64,000 bases of DNA, taken from the NCBI GenBank assembly GCA_903772945.1, contig CAICTM010000446.1:1-64000 (forward strand). The letters run 5' to 3'. Below are positions 1-10,078 of this stretch, piece by piece. Below the pieces are notes generated by a model that was given only the letters and a program-made list of their open reading frames with translations, searched no databases and was not told where the DNA came from. Every line of letters starts with the position of its first letter. Within the stretch, counting starts at the first letter, position 1. A program made the position numbers and the translations under genes. Source of the stretch: Seminavis robusta (lineage: Eukaryota > Bacillariophyta > Bacillariophyceae > Naviculales > Naviculaceae).

Positions 1-813
1 AAAGAAGAGAGATTCCCACCTCTACTCCACCAGTTCGCCTTCAAGCTGCCACACTGGCCCTTCCCCATGGTTTTGCACTACCCCCGGCATGAACTTTGAG
101 GCCTTCTTGGGAACTCTTCTCGAAAAGCACCAGCAGGAGAACGGTGGTAAGTCTCCTACAGTAGCTTCCGTATAAATCCCCCGTGCCCTCACTTTCAAAT
201 CCTCAATACTGGACTCCCAATATTATTCGCAAACCATTCCAGTTCCAATGCAACCAAATACGTCATCTCCCGTTCCCCTGTTCCACGAACCACGTCGGCC
301 AAAGTGTCACCTGCGAATAGTCAGAATGATGACACTCCACAATGGTATGAAGAAAGCTGCCGAACTTGCTACGATCCTATTACCGAATAACCCCAGTCCG
401 ACGAAGAGCGGGAACAGAGGAAAAAAAGAACAAGCTCCCAGCGGAAGCGAGCCAACCCTCCACTTAACACATACTATCACACAAAACTTTACAACCTCAC
501 ATAAACCACGTTGACTTCAAAATTGCAAAACCTAAACCCTAAATATAAGCCACATGATTCATTCGATTCTATTCACCATAATCCTGTATTAGTAAACGAG
601 TTAAACTAGTACTGGAAACGGAGACGACCCAGAGGGCATATGAATGGTGTGTGTGAAAAAAAAATTCTCTAGCGTGTGGCAAAAATAAAAATAAACCTTG
701 TTTTCAATCTTGCGTCAAAGGGCTGTAGAGCAATTTGTTAACAAACACATTTTTAAATTTAAACATATTTATTGCTACGAGCGAATTTTATTTCTACCTT
801 TCATGCTTCGACC
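1..813. other. Gene-poor stretch at the window edge
   Basis: No reading frame here looks like a conserved protein. The open frame at 248-514 is Pro/Thr/Ser-biased and resembles nothing I know. An ATG at 89 opens a short frame interrupted by a possible splice donor near 147, so a first exon or a cut gene cannot be excluded. The right half is A/T-rich. Confidence 0.4.
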
Positions 814-2000
814 ATGAAGATTGCCCTACCAAAACAGCAACAAGCGCCTCGAGAAGTCGCATTGCTTCCCTTGCTCAATGATACATACAATGCAGGAATC
901 CATTGACCACAAGGATCCAACTCGCTGTGCGAGTTTCAAGGTGCGAGAAGCTGTGTGGTGCCAGCTCAAGCCGACTCTGCGTTGGTCAACTTCTCCATGG
1001 CCATTGCCCAAGTGCATTCGTTCCCTCTAACGAGGAACTGTCCTCACCTGTTTCAACGAGTCTTTCAGAAACAGCACGATTCTTTGCGCAAACAACAGCA
1101 GCAAGCTGCAGCCGACGCCTTGGTTCAAGACGTGGTTAACAACCAAACTGGTGCAGTTTTCGCAGCTCACCAACACCAAGTGTCCAACGCTGTGCCTCGT
1201 CCCAGATCGGAAGAACATCAGATTCAAGTGGCAGGGTTTCAAGGAAGAAATATGAATCAATTGATGCAGACCGCTTGGTGCAAGTCCAACATATGAAGGA
1301 ACTGAATAGGGAGCAAGCTTTCTCATACATGCAGTTGATTTGGCAACCAGTTCAGAACCTCATGGGACGGTCTGATGATCCACTTATGATCCAAGGTGAT
1401 GTTCTGCCTGAATTTAATGGGTTCATTGAAGCTCATGCTTGCAAATGATACGGACCCAGGCAGCTGTGTTTGTATACGAGTCTTGGCGCGTACGAATGTA
1501 GATAAATCTCTTCATTCGACACGGGTCTGACTGGCTCCATGTTCACGGATGCTTTTTGGTCCGGCGTTGTCTCGTATGCAATGACAACAAGAAAGGCTCA
1601 CAGAACAGTCCAAGGTCGGTTCTCTATTTGATGCCGGACAGTGTCTTATTCGACGGAAGGCTGAAAAGAACTACCAGTCTGCCGCAGCTGTTGCCACACG
1701 ACTTGGTTTCGTCCATGATACTGCTCTGGCGAATGAGCGCTACAGTGACTTGTCCCTGCTTCCGGCGTGGTCTGGCTGCCAGTGCTGAATATGCTTTTCA
1801 GGAAGCTCTCAGGCTGAGCTCAGAATGGTCTTGAAGTCAGATGATCCATTTGCCCGGCAAAATTCTATAAAGTGCCGTCGACGAGGTTATTTGGTACATG
1901 TTCGTTTGTTGTCGATGGTGGCGTTGTTTGGTTGTTGTCGTGAGGATCGCTGGCCACCGGTACCACAGCAGGACAAACATTCAAACAATTAAGAAAGCGA
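814..2000 (+). pseudogene. Decayed coding-like stretch, unidentified
   Basis: From an ATG at 814 a frame runs to about 1296 with one early stop. It reads as a plausible protein with a Gln-rich segment (KQQQQAAADAL). Beyond 1330 coding-like pieces continue to about 2000 in the same general direction, broken by several stops and frame changes. I do not recognise a domain. The mix of protein-like composition and repeated interruption suggests a dead host gene or mobile-element remnant. A spliced gene with unseen introns is the alternative. Confidence 0.3.
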
Positions 2001-2453
2001 GGCTGCTGTTGTATCGATATTTTTCTCGCGGCACCTGACGGGTTTCCAGATATTGTCTGGTGCCAGGGCCCGTGCAAGACCACGAGCAAGATGCTGTCAT
2101 CGCGAGGCTGGCAATGGCGTATCATGGATGTTGTCGCGAAATATCCAGGTAAGTTGGAAGTTTTTCCCAGACTTCCGCAGGGAGGCTTCCACAGAGACAG
2201 CATGTTGCTGTGCTGCCCTCGAAAAAGATCACTGAAGATCCGATCGGTTGCCATGTACGGGGCAAACCGTAGATCATAGAGAAGAGATGAATTGTTGTAT
2301 CAGGACTCGCGATAGAAATGTCCCTCAATCTCGCAGTCCTTGTAGTTTCGTTTGTAGCCGCTCCTCATCGATCGGGACAGAGCTAGCACGACAGCGCCAT
2401 ATTGCTGAAGCCATACATAATATGTGCATGAGTTCTTGTCCTTTAGGAGTGGT

Positions 2454-3392
2454 TCACAATCGGAAGGACGCTTCATTCTTGGCCCTCAACGACAGCAACC
2501 TGTGCACCCTTCGAAGGATACTATGTTTCGCTTCTTCCAGATTGGGTTGCAAGTACAATTCACTCAGGGTTCGTGGAGTCGTAGTATCGACCTGACAACC
2601 AAAATCCATGACGCTTGTCCATGCCTTGGGTAAAAGTGGTTTCAAAAGACCCCAGAAGATGAGAGCAGACGAGTTGGAATTGTATTCCATTAACTTGCTG
2701 ACCTTGAAGGGTACGTGCATCCATACTTCTTCAACGAGGCGACGGGAATATGTCAAGGAGATGTTCTTCCACGACATGCTGTGACCATCCCACAAGAAGA
2801 AGATACCTTCTCGTGTAGTTTGCAGAGAAGCCAGAATTGCGTATACCATGTAGTAACTGGCAACCGCATGGATCCTCCAGTTCTGTTCTGGAACGGTATC
2901 TTCAGGAGAGCACTGGAGGGCAATGTTGGGATCAATGGAGCCCCTGTTAAAGGCTAAGACCCCCTCTCCAGTCAAGGGGCAGACGTCCACATTAAGAATG
3001 GCACCCGGTTGCAGTGTCATCATTTGGTCCAGATAATAGACGCCCTGCGAAGGGCTGTGGTCCACATCATACTGGATTCGGAATTCCTGCAAGCCTTGGA
3101 TGCGTTCCAGAACCAAGCCTAAATCAGGATCATCTCCACGATCGCTTTGATCTATCACCAAGGCTGCATGCTGAGCATAATCCATGTCACTCAAGTTGTG
3201 CAGGTCTTGTCTCTCCTCAACAGTTTGTTTGATCTTCTTGGCAAGCGATCGTTCCGCGGAAGTAATGTCCATGGAGGTGTCCACAGCGTCTTCGTCGTCG
3301 CTGAACTCAAACTGTTCAAAACCCTCATCATCTTCGCTCTCGGAGAATTGGTCAGCTACCGGCATTCTTGCGCCGGGTTCGTGTTGCATCAT
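2454..3392 (-). CDS. CRAL-TRIO lipid-binding domain protein
   Basis: The frame encodes about 312 residues from the ATG at 3392. A longer start at 3491 is possible, and the open frame reaches 3554. The N-terminus is acidic and Ser-rich (SESEDDEG...SDDEDA). The C-terminal half shows the CRAL-TRIO core: a strand ending in FFLWDGHSMSW, then the helix with VEEVWMHVPFKVSKLMEYNS, then LLKPLLPKAW. These match the 'G-x-x-x-x-x-D-x-x-G ... P-h-+ ... N ... hhKPhL' layout of Sec14/CRAL-TRIO proteins, which bind and transfer phosphoinositides, tocopherol or retinoids in the cytosol. The ligand cannot be told from sequence. No intron is needed. The domain assignment is fairly sure; the start is not. Confidence 0.75.
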   Translation of the reverse strand: MMQHEPGARMPVADQFSESEDDEGFEQFEFSDDEDAVDTSMDITSAERSLAKKIKQTVEERQDLHNLSDMDYAQHAALVIDQSDRGDDPDLGLVLERIQGLQEFRIQYDVDHSPSQGVYYLDQMMTLQPGAILNVDVCPLTGEGVLAFNRGSIDPNIALQCSPEDTVPEQNWRIHAVASYYMVYAILASLQTTREGIFFLWDGHSMSWKNISLTYSRRLVEEVWMHVPFKVSKLMEYNSNSSALIFWGLLKPLLPKAWTSVMDFGCQVDTTTPRTLSELYLQPNLEEAKHSILRRVHRLLSLRAKNEASFRL

Positions 3393-3698
3393 AGTTTCTT
3401 CACTCTGCAGCTTCCTCGAGATCTCGCAATGAGGATTAGTCTGCTGCTGGCTGCTGGCTACGGTAGAGATAGCTACCTCGCTACAATACATGTGGGGCAC
3501 GAGTGTGGATGTGCTGATGATGCAGGTGTGGATGCTTGCATACCTCCTCTTCAATGTTGGTTTGTTATTACTATACGTGGTTAGACCAGAGGTGACATCA
3601 GTGGTTCGTTCTGGATTCTGCTCCGACTTCTCCGCTTCTCCGAACCGCTTCTCCGGCTTCTCCGCTTATTGGTCACCGCGAAGGGATGACGGTCTGCG

Positions 3699-3724
3699 CA
3701 TGCTAGCTACCGGTAGCTAGCATG
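3699..3724. repeat. 26-bp perfect palindrome centred on ACCGGT
   Basis: The two 13-base arms (CATGCTAGCTACC and its exact complement) meet at an ACCGGT core. It lies about 300 bases upstream of the likely start of the CRAL-TRIO gene. It is the longest of many ACCGGT-centred palindromes in this window and could form a cruciform or bind a dimeric protein. Confidence 0.9.
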
Positions 3725-4922
3725 GGATGGAACATCGATACCTTTACTGTATTTAAAATAGTACCGCCAATTAGCGCACCAAGCTATCCCAAGTACTACC
3801 ACGTGTGCACTGTATTCCAATAGGGCACGTGTTCCTTGCCAGTAAAACTCACCATGCATGAGTGCATACCTGTACGTATTGGTGTGGTTTGGTGACGAGC
3901 TTGAGAAAGCGTGCGGAGAGATCGTAGTCTCCCTTGTTATCTCCTCCCGTCCCTCTCCATCCTTCCTTAATGCGTAGTGCGCCGTTACTCGATTGTTCTT
4001 AGCCCCATCAATCAATTGGTTACGACGTGACTTCAAGGGTAGCACCATCGAGTTTACCGCATTCTCCAATGGTCCAATGATTCGGGAGTTCTCTTCCAGG
4101 ATAGAAAAACTTCAGTTGCTTTAGGCCACGCCTTCGTGTCTGGCTGCAGTTACTCTTTGATATACATGTATGACTCCTTGACGACTTCTCATTTTCGGGA
4201 AACCGCTATGCGTACAATGGAGGCAGGTCCCGTTGCATCCAGAGCACCGCTGTTGTCCTTGAAGTATTATTGGTACTAGTACTTCGTAGTAGCTGTAGCT
4301 CCTGCCTGCGGCCGAGGTCAAAGGTTCTAGACCCTTGTTCCTTGATTAAAACAGAAAAATGATGGTATCCGCTGGGAATCGATGGATGACAGAGAAGGCT
4401 TGCTTATCTCTTCTGCTGTGGATGAGGGAGATAATGTCGCTGGAGCAATGTAGGGGTTGACATAGGATGGATAGACCTCAATGTCGACGAAGCTGGTGTT
4501 GGTGGCTGTGGGTGTTGCTTCAGTGGGCCGGTGGGGCATCCATTTTCTCCAACGAAATTGTCCTCGTTATTCGTCATCCGAGGCTTACCCCATTTTTCAT
4601 TTAAAAACCTCTCTCCCGTATCATCTGGTGCCCAAAGTGGTCATTTCGAAGTCGCTGTACTGTAGCACAGTGGATCGTGGATGGTTCGCTGATATGGAAT
4701 GGCGGTCGACCGCAACGCAAGTCACCTGCCAGTCTTCTTGCCTTTTTGACGAGTTGAGTTAAAAAGTTAGTTAGAGCAGGATCGAGCACACCATGGGGCA
4801 ACTAACGCTGCTGCTCCAGTGGTCAAACTCTCTCTGGTTGTTGCTGTAGGCCGATGGCACTACCTGGTACCAATGAGCTACTAGTACGGTGCTGCACTCC
4901 AGATAAATGACCCACACTACTC

Positions 4923-5083
4923 TGGCGAAAAAGTTGAGAATTCTCAAACCTACTGGCTGGCTCCAACACAAATCTGAAGATCAAGTTGAGAATTCTACAA
5001 TCACCCTAACCCAAACCATCAAAAATCCTGCTGCTGATTCTGAGGAGTTATCACCTTTTTCAAAATTCTCAACTTTTTCGGCA
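4923..5083. mobile_element. MITE-like element with 20-bp inverted ends
   Basis: The left end (4923-4942, core GAAAAAGTTGAGAATT) and the right end (5064-5083) are inverted copies with one mismatch in 20. A third partial direct copy of AAGTTGAGAATTCT lies at about 4983-4996. The 161-bp unit has no coding capacity. Size, inverted ends and AT-rich interior fit a miniature inverted-repeat transposable element. I could not define a clear target-site duplication. Confidence 0.5.
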
Positions 5084-5167
5084 CAGTACAGTGAGAAGGA
5101 AAAAAAGGAAAAAACTCAGTTTAGACGTTTTAGTCTTACACGGATCAGTTAGAATCAATGGAGAATG

Positions 5168-5400
5168 CTGTCTCCTTTTTGAGACAGACTCATAGTCTCA
5201 TAAAAAGGCTTACTGTCTCTAATTGGAGACAGCTGTCTCGACAGTCTCCAAGTTGAGACAGTTTTTTAAAGGGGGATGAGGTTAATAATTAATTTCAAAT
5301 TTTTCAGGGTTTACCTCATCTGTAGAAACTATTAGAGACAACTGTCTCCTTTTGAGATGACCATCTTTAAAAGGAGACAGCTGCCTCAAAAAGGAGAAAG
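5168..5400. repeat. Cluster of GAGACA/TGTCTC hairpins
   Basis: CTGTCTC (5168-5174) faces GAGACAG (5181-5187). GAGACAGCTGTCTC at 5226-5239 is a perfect 14-bp palindrome. The arms at 5335-5353 and 5369-5387 match at 17 of 19 positions and enclose a 15-base loop that can itself pair GATG with CATC. Ten or so GAGACA or TGTCTC units lie in 230 bases. This could be a decayed foldback element or an array of dimeric binding sites. Confidence 0.6.
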
Positions 5401-5933
5401 TATTCTCCTTTGATCCCAACTGATCTCCAATTAATGACAGTTGAAAACAGGACTGAATCTTGTTTTACTGAAACAGTTGTTTTTACTTTTGTTTTTCAGC
5501 CAAAACAGTCTTTTACCCCAAGGTGCTGTGTAACCATAGCTACCTGGTACACTGTGTAGCTGTGTAGTAGCTACCGATTGAGTGTTCTCATTAACCACGA
5601 CTGGACATGAGCTTCTGTGAACACGAGACGTGGATAGTATCATGGGTCCCGGTGACGTCATCACGTATTAGCTTTTATACCGAGTACACCGTACCAACGA
5701 CTTTTGGCTCTGTCCCGCTTCTAACCCGGCTTAATTCCATCGCCAATCTAGCTAGCGTCCCAGCCAGATCCTAGGAATTCGGCAGTCGGCAGCTTGTTAG
5801 TTGTGAAGTTGCGAACCGAACAACAGCATCATGATAGTCACCAGCAGACCGGTATGCCATACACAGTGTGGTTGCTAACGTTGGCACCTCATTCGTTGCC
5901 AGCTACCGGTAGCAACCAATACCAAACAGCACC

Positions 5934-7544
5934 ATGAACACCTCTGACCCTGCCCTGAGCTTGGAACAGACGATTGCGCGTCAGGTGCTGTACGCCCAAG
6001 AACAAAAGTGTGGAGCCGGACGAACCGTTTTCGAAATGGAGGGTCTGAAGCATGCCTTGGGAGGAGTGGTTCTGGTCGACAAGAAGAAGAAGAAGAGCAA
6101 TGATGAAGATGGCAGCCTCGAAGACAAAAGACTGAACCGTCACCACAAGTTGGCGGCGGCGCTACAGGACTTGGGCGATGCCAAAACGGCTTTGGATGGT
6201 TCTTCTCATCACTCCAGCCGCCTGCACGAACCCACAACTCACAAGATGCGAGAATCGTTTTCCCAGTTGTGCAGTGACAGTGCCAGCAGCCTGATGGACG
6301 AGGGTAGTTTTCGAGACCAAATCGCAGCCGGAGGAGATCGATCGGCGGCCGAGGATTCGGTGGCACTTTTAGAAAAGTTAGCCAAAAACTACAAACCAGA
6401 CGCCCATTACTCTTTTGATTTGCACAATTTATCGGCTGGGGATAATCTCATTATGATTCCAAGCAGCGACGAAGACGGAGATGAATCGGCAGAGCTCGAC
6501 ATTGACTTGGATTATCGCTCGGATGGCGGCGACATCAAAGATGATACGCAAAAGAGACATACCCGACAAAAGAACCAGGAACGAAAGAGTACCAGCGTGA
6601 GGAAAAAGAAATCCGAGACGATAACACTCACCGAACGAAAGCCCAGAAGTTCCAGGACCAAACGTGGAGAAAGGGCACCCGATAACCACAGTACGACTGC
6701 GTCCAGCCCATTGCGCCGTGCAGTGACGACCGATGGAACAGGCAGGAGGAACCGTCGTGAAACGGGAGAATCGCCCAATTTGCGTCGAGCACCCACTAAC
6801 AACAGTAAGACTGCGTCCAGCCCCTTGCGTCGTGCAGTGACGACCGATGATACAGGCAGGAGGAACCATCGTGAGACAGGAGAATCGCCCACTGGGCGTC
6901 GAGTACTCGATAACCACACTAAAACTGCGTCCAGCCCAGTGCGCCGTGCAGTGACGACTGATGAAGCAGGCAGGAGGAACCATCGTAAAACAGGAGAATC
7001 CCCCAATGTGCGTCGTGCATCTGAAGCGGTAGCCTTTCGACGATCTGGCACTACCACTGCCAGTGGAGGAAGAGGCCGTAGACGTGATCGGGCTCGTGAC
7101 GTTGCTGCGGCGCAGTTGATGAACATCGGAACTGTGTGCGAAGAAAAAGAGGCACAAGAAGCACAAGAAAGGGCCCAGGCAGAAGCCGCCGAAGAAGCTC
7201 TTCGCCGGGCACAAATTGAGTCCCTCAAAAAAGCGGCTCTCGCCAGAGGACCGTCGGTGTCGACTGTAATTGCGAACAAGATTCGGAATGACCCAGGTTT
7301 GTTGGAGAAGTTTCTTTTAGAAACGCAGGACGACGAAGAGATCAGAGCGAACTTGACGCAGGGTCCACCGTCGGTCATTAGTGGACACGACGACGGCCAC
7401 GGTGGCGACAGACGACGTAGCCTCGGCGAACGTACCGCGGGAAAGCGGCGAGTGCGAGCAGCCGATCGCGGTTCCATCGCTAAGAGTACCATTGAGCCAG
7501 GAACGTATCGCAGTGTGCTTGGAAGTGCTGACAGCAACCACTAG
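5934..7544 (+). CDS. Low-complexity protein with three tandem repeats, unknown function
   Basis: An intact 536-residue frame starts at an ATG with CACC before it. I do not recognise a domain. Residues about 30-170 are charged with a KKKKK patch; about 180-200 are acidic. From about 245 to 365 lie three tandem copies of a roughly 38-residue unit with the core ASSPLRRAVTTDxTGRRNHR followed by ETGESP. These are basic, Ser/Thr-Pro-rich and probably phosphorylated and disordered. A Glu/Ala-rich helix (about 400-430) follows. A short segment with VIANKIRNDPGLLEKFLLE (about 445-465) looks like an ordered helical motif. The basic content suggests a nuclear or cytoskeleton-associated protein, which is inference only. 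It is convergent with the next gene. Confidence 0.7.
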   Translation: MNTSDPALSLEQTIARQVLYAQEQKCGAGRTVFEMEGLKHALGGVVLVDKKKKKSNDEDGSLEDKRLNRHHKLAAALQDLGDAKTALDGSSHHSSRLHEPTTHKMRESFSQLCSDSASSLMDEGSFRDQIAAGGDRSAAEDSVALLEKLAKNYKPDAHYSFDLHNLSAGDNLIMIPSSDEDGDESAELDIDLDYRSDGGDIKDDTQKRHTRQKNQERKSTSVRKKKSETITLTERKPRSSRTKRGERAPDNHSTTASSPLRRAVTTDGTGRRNRRETGESPNLRRAPTNNSKTASSPLRRAVTTDDTGRRNHRETGESPTGRRVLDNHTKTASSPVRRAVTTDEAGRRNHRKTGESPNVRRASEAVAFRRSGTTTASGGRGRRRDRARDVAAAQLMNIGTVCEEKEAQEAQERAQAEAAEEALRRAQIESLKKAALARGPSVSTVIANKIRNDPGLLEKFLLETQDDEEIRANLTQGPPSVISGHDDGHGGDRRRSLGERTAGKRRVRAADRGSIAKSTIEPGTYRSVLGSADSNH

Positions 7545-8015
7545 GGTGCGGTACGACTATAGAACAACGAGAAAGTCGAGACTCCTGTTCCTGAATTACT
7601 GCTACGTTACGCGATTCTCGGCTTTGGTTTCGTTGTTCTATCTGCAGGCAAAGCTTAGAATCCCACGAACTTCGTTTCACTTGGTTGGCTTCACCCTGTG
7701 AGCAAGTACCTTCATCCAAGGACAGTCACTTCGGTGTGCGTGTTTCCGAGGATCCAGCTTGCGGGTCCTGGGTCACAAATACAGGTGTTTGCCCCCGACG
7801 GTGTTCCGTGTCCTCGTTTTTGTTTTGTTACCCTCTTGAGTTTCTTATTAAACTTACATAAAAATCCTACAACATAAATTACGAGATTCTCCGTCCTGCA
7901 GTACCAGTCGACTCCAACGAAAACATGGCTAATGAGGCCTCTGTGATGGTAGCTTGCATGCTGCCACAGCTGCTGCCTGCTGCCACCTGACTCAAGCTGT
8001 GAACCTCCGATCTCC
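7545..8015. other. Convergent intergenic region
   Basis: The stretch lies between the stops of two convergent genes and presumably holds both 3' untranslated regions. An AT-rich patch with AATAAA-like sequence is near 7850-7880. Nothing else is evident. Confidence 0.5.
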
Positions 8016-9059
8016 TCAGCATCGTTTGGGTGATTCGTCCGACTTTGACAAGTCTAGCAAGGGAAGAGTGTCTCCATCATCCTTTCGGAGAACGTAGGTC
8101 ATGGGTTGCTCTCCGTAAGTTCCGGGATGGCGGAACTCTGCTAGGATTGGTTTCTTGTGGATGCCAAAGTAACGCACGGCTATGGCATACATGGATATCT
8201 GTGCCACGGAGTTGAAGCACCAGATGGCAGGTTGTTCATTGACCGATGCAGTCAAGTATTTTGTGAGGATGGGTCCTGTCAACCAAGCAAGGAATACATA
8301 GACCTGAAGCATGGGCTTTTTGAACATGATGATGTAGGGCCCAAAGAAGAGGAAAAAGTGCACTGAAGGGGAGGGGAAATAGTAGCTTTGCTTGTAGATG
8401 GGAATGGCCCAAGCTAGGTGCCCTGTTTCGGTGGGTGCGTAGTACACACAAGCTGATCCTGGTTGATTTGGGGTGGTTTTATTCAGGAATCCATCATATC
8501 CCTCGTACAAGTACTGATAGTTGGGACAATCTTCTGTGGCAGGAGGCAGTAGGCTTTGGTCGACTCCCATGGCAGCACAGATCCAAGAATAACTGACGAA
8601 CCAAAAGCCAGCCAACACACAGAGCTTGAAGATGAAATCACTGAGGATCCGAGCCTCAATATCATGTTTGCGGTACATGGAAAGCAGCGTGAAGGATACG
8701 AACACTGGTTGAAACACGAGATGGGCCGCACCCATGTCTGTCAGCATTTGATTTGTCCGATTCTTGCACATGGCATAGTCGTCATCGGCGCTCGCTGCGT
8801 AACTGTGCTGGACGGCTTGAATTACTTCCTCAAGTCCCCAGTAGGCAATCCCCGCACTGTACTGCCAGCTCCTGAAAGACCGCCATTCATACCAAGCCGA
8901 GGCAAAGGACGCCACAGCTAGCGTAACACTCATTCCCTGAGTAAAGCACATCTTGCAGTCAGATTCCTGGAGTAAAAGCACTCGGAGATTGTGAAAGAAC
9001 AGGTCGATTCTTTTTTCTTCTTCTGTTCTCTCGCCTGATGCGGATCGCGGTTGTTTCAT
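8016..9059 (-). CDS. Multi-pass membrane protein, possibly DUF5765-like
   Basis: An intact 347-residue frame. After a charged N-terminus of about 40 residues comes CKMCFTQGMSVTLAVASFASAW, the first membrane segment. Six or seven hydrophobic segments follow at roughly 68-85, 110-130, 140-165, 235-255, 258-275 and 285-305. The loop between about 168 and 225 contains paired Cys residues and a possible N-glycosylation site (NKT), so it probably faces the lumen or outside. The early 'MCF...S' motif before the first helix recalls the DUF5765 family of fungi and protists, but I hold that loosely. No catalytic motif is visible, and a transporter or receptor role cannot be inferred. The C-terminus is hydrophilic and cytosolic-looking. 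Confidence 0.7.
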   Translation of the reverse strand: MKQPRSASGERTEEEKRIDLFFHNLRVLLLQESDCKMCFTQGMSVTLAVASFASAWYEWRSFRSWQYSAGIAYWGLEEVIQAVQHSYAASADDDYAMCKNRTNQMLTDMGAAHLVFQPVFVSFTLLSMYRKHDIEARILSDFIFKLCVLAGFWFVSYSWICAAMGVDQSLLPPATEDCPNYQYLYEGYDGFLNKTTPNQPGSACVYYAPTETGHLAWAIPIYKQSYYFPSPSVHFFLFFGPYIIMFKKPMLQVYVFLAWLTGPILTKYLTASVNEQPAIWCFNSVAQISMYAIAVRYFGIHKKPILAEFRHPGTYGEQPMTYVLRKDDGDTLPLLDLSKSDESPKRC

Positions 9060-10078
9060 TTTGTGGCTTGCAACCAGATCTGGTACCTCGGCAGTCTCTA
9101 CTCATGGTTCTGGTTTTTCTTTTCACTTCTGCGATACTAAGCGGTTGTTTGCTCGTGCGGCTTGTCAAAGATTCTTTTTTTGGTTTTTACATTTAGATTG
9201 AAGTTCATGACAGCGCGGTTGGAAAAGGAAACACAAATAATTGACCTGATGCTACCAAAGTGTTTACCGTACCGGTACAGCAGTAGGTACATTCTCACGT
9301 CTGACTGGCTGACTGGAGCATCAAGCATCGAGCGAACACCTTGACCAAACAAAGGAAGGATATTTTGCGGGTTCGGGGCAGGTATGCATACCAGTACGAC
9401 TGTACTAGTAGGATACCACAAGCGTGCATAAATCCACGGAATTCGTGGTTGTTGTCAGTAAAAATCAAAATAGAACAACCAATTTTAATTAAAAAAGTAG
9501 AAGACTACATACGATACCGTAGCTCTACTTATGCATACCAGGTTTTCCTCGTACCATTCCTGGATAAAAATTCAATGTTCCGGTCATTCTATTCATTGAA
9601 TGACTGTCACTCGATTCGATTCGATTCGATTCATCATTCAATCATCAATTGAATCGAATCAGTCGAATCGATCATTCGAAAAATCCCAGTAAATTATATT
9701 TAGAATACTCACTTTTTGCTGCAATTGATAAAAAAAATTTCTTTTCGATTATTTCTTTCATTCAAAACCTGCACGTACACGAACCGAACGGTTGTTGCAT
9801 GATAATAAAGACTAAATAGATACAAGATTTTAAGCGGCAGAAGGCAGTGATGTGATTGGCTAAGGACACGGGTACGACACAATAATACGTAAGCAGTATA
9901 TAAGACACAAGTTGAATATTTTAACGTACTACTGTGCTACCATTCACCGTATTTCCGAGCCATCGAAACAAAGAAGAAGGATTCCGTGCAAGCCAATCAG
10001 CCGATGAACCAACCCACCATGGCCAAAACGACGGTCATTTACTCCTTCAGATCATCATTAACTTGAACCACCAACACA
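9060..10078. other. Intergenic region with TTCGATTC repeats
   Basis: No convincing gene. It includes a GTACCGGTAC motif near 9269-9278, the TTCGAT repeat cluster at 9609-9680, and a TATATAAG element near 9895-9902 that could serve a promoter for the decayed unit to the right. Confidence 0.5.
9609..9680. repeat. TTCGATTC simple/foldback repeat
   Basis: CGATT units repeat in tandem, then TCATCATTC, then the complementary AATCGAATC units in inverted order, so the stretch can fold back. Similar sequence occurs at 18812-18940, in shorter form at 33602-33630, and near the right edge of the window. Confidence 0.6.

Larger units (their letters stand above)
3555..5933. other. Long intergenic region with palindromes and a MITE-like element
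   Basis: About 2.4 kb without a convincing gene. It holds a 26-bp perfect palindrome (3699-3724), a pair of 20-bp inverted repeats (4923-5083) and a cluster of GAGACA hairpins (5168-5400), each listed separately. The weak open frames on both strands have no recognisable domains and biased composition. The last 100 bases are presumably promoter and leader of the next gene. Confidence 0.6.

Noticed and set aside
3707-4069. A 120-residue minus-strand frame
   Set aside because: No conserved motif, and it ends inside the 26-bp palindrome. Treated as chance.
6429-7537. Long minus-strand frames of 261 and 341 residues
   Set aside because: They are the mirror of the repeats in the plus-strand 536-residue gene and lack any family features.
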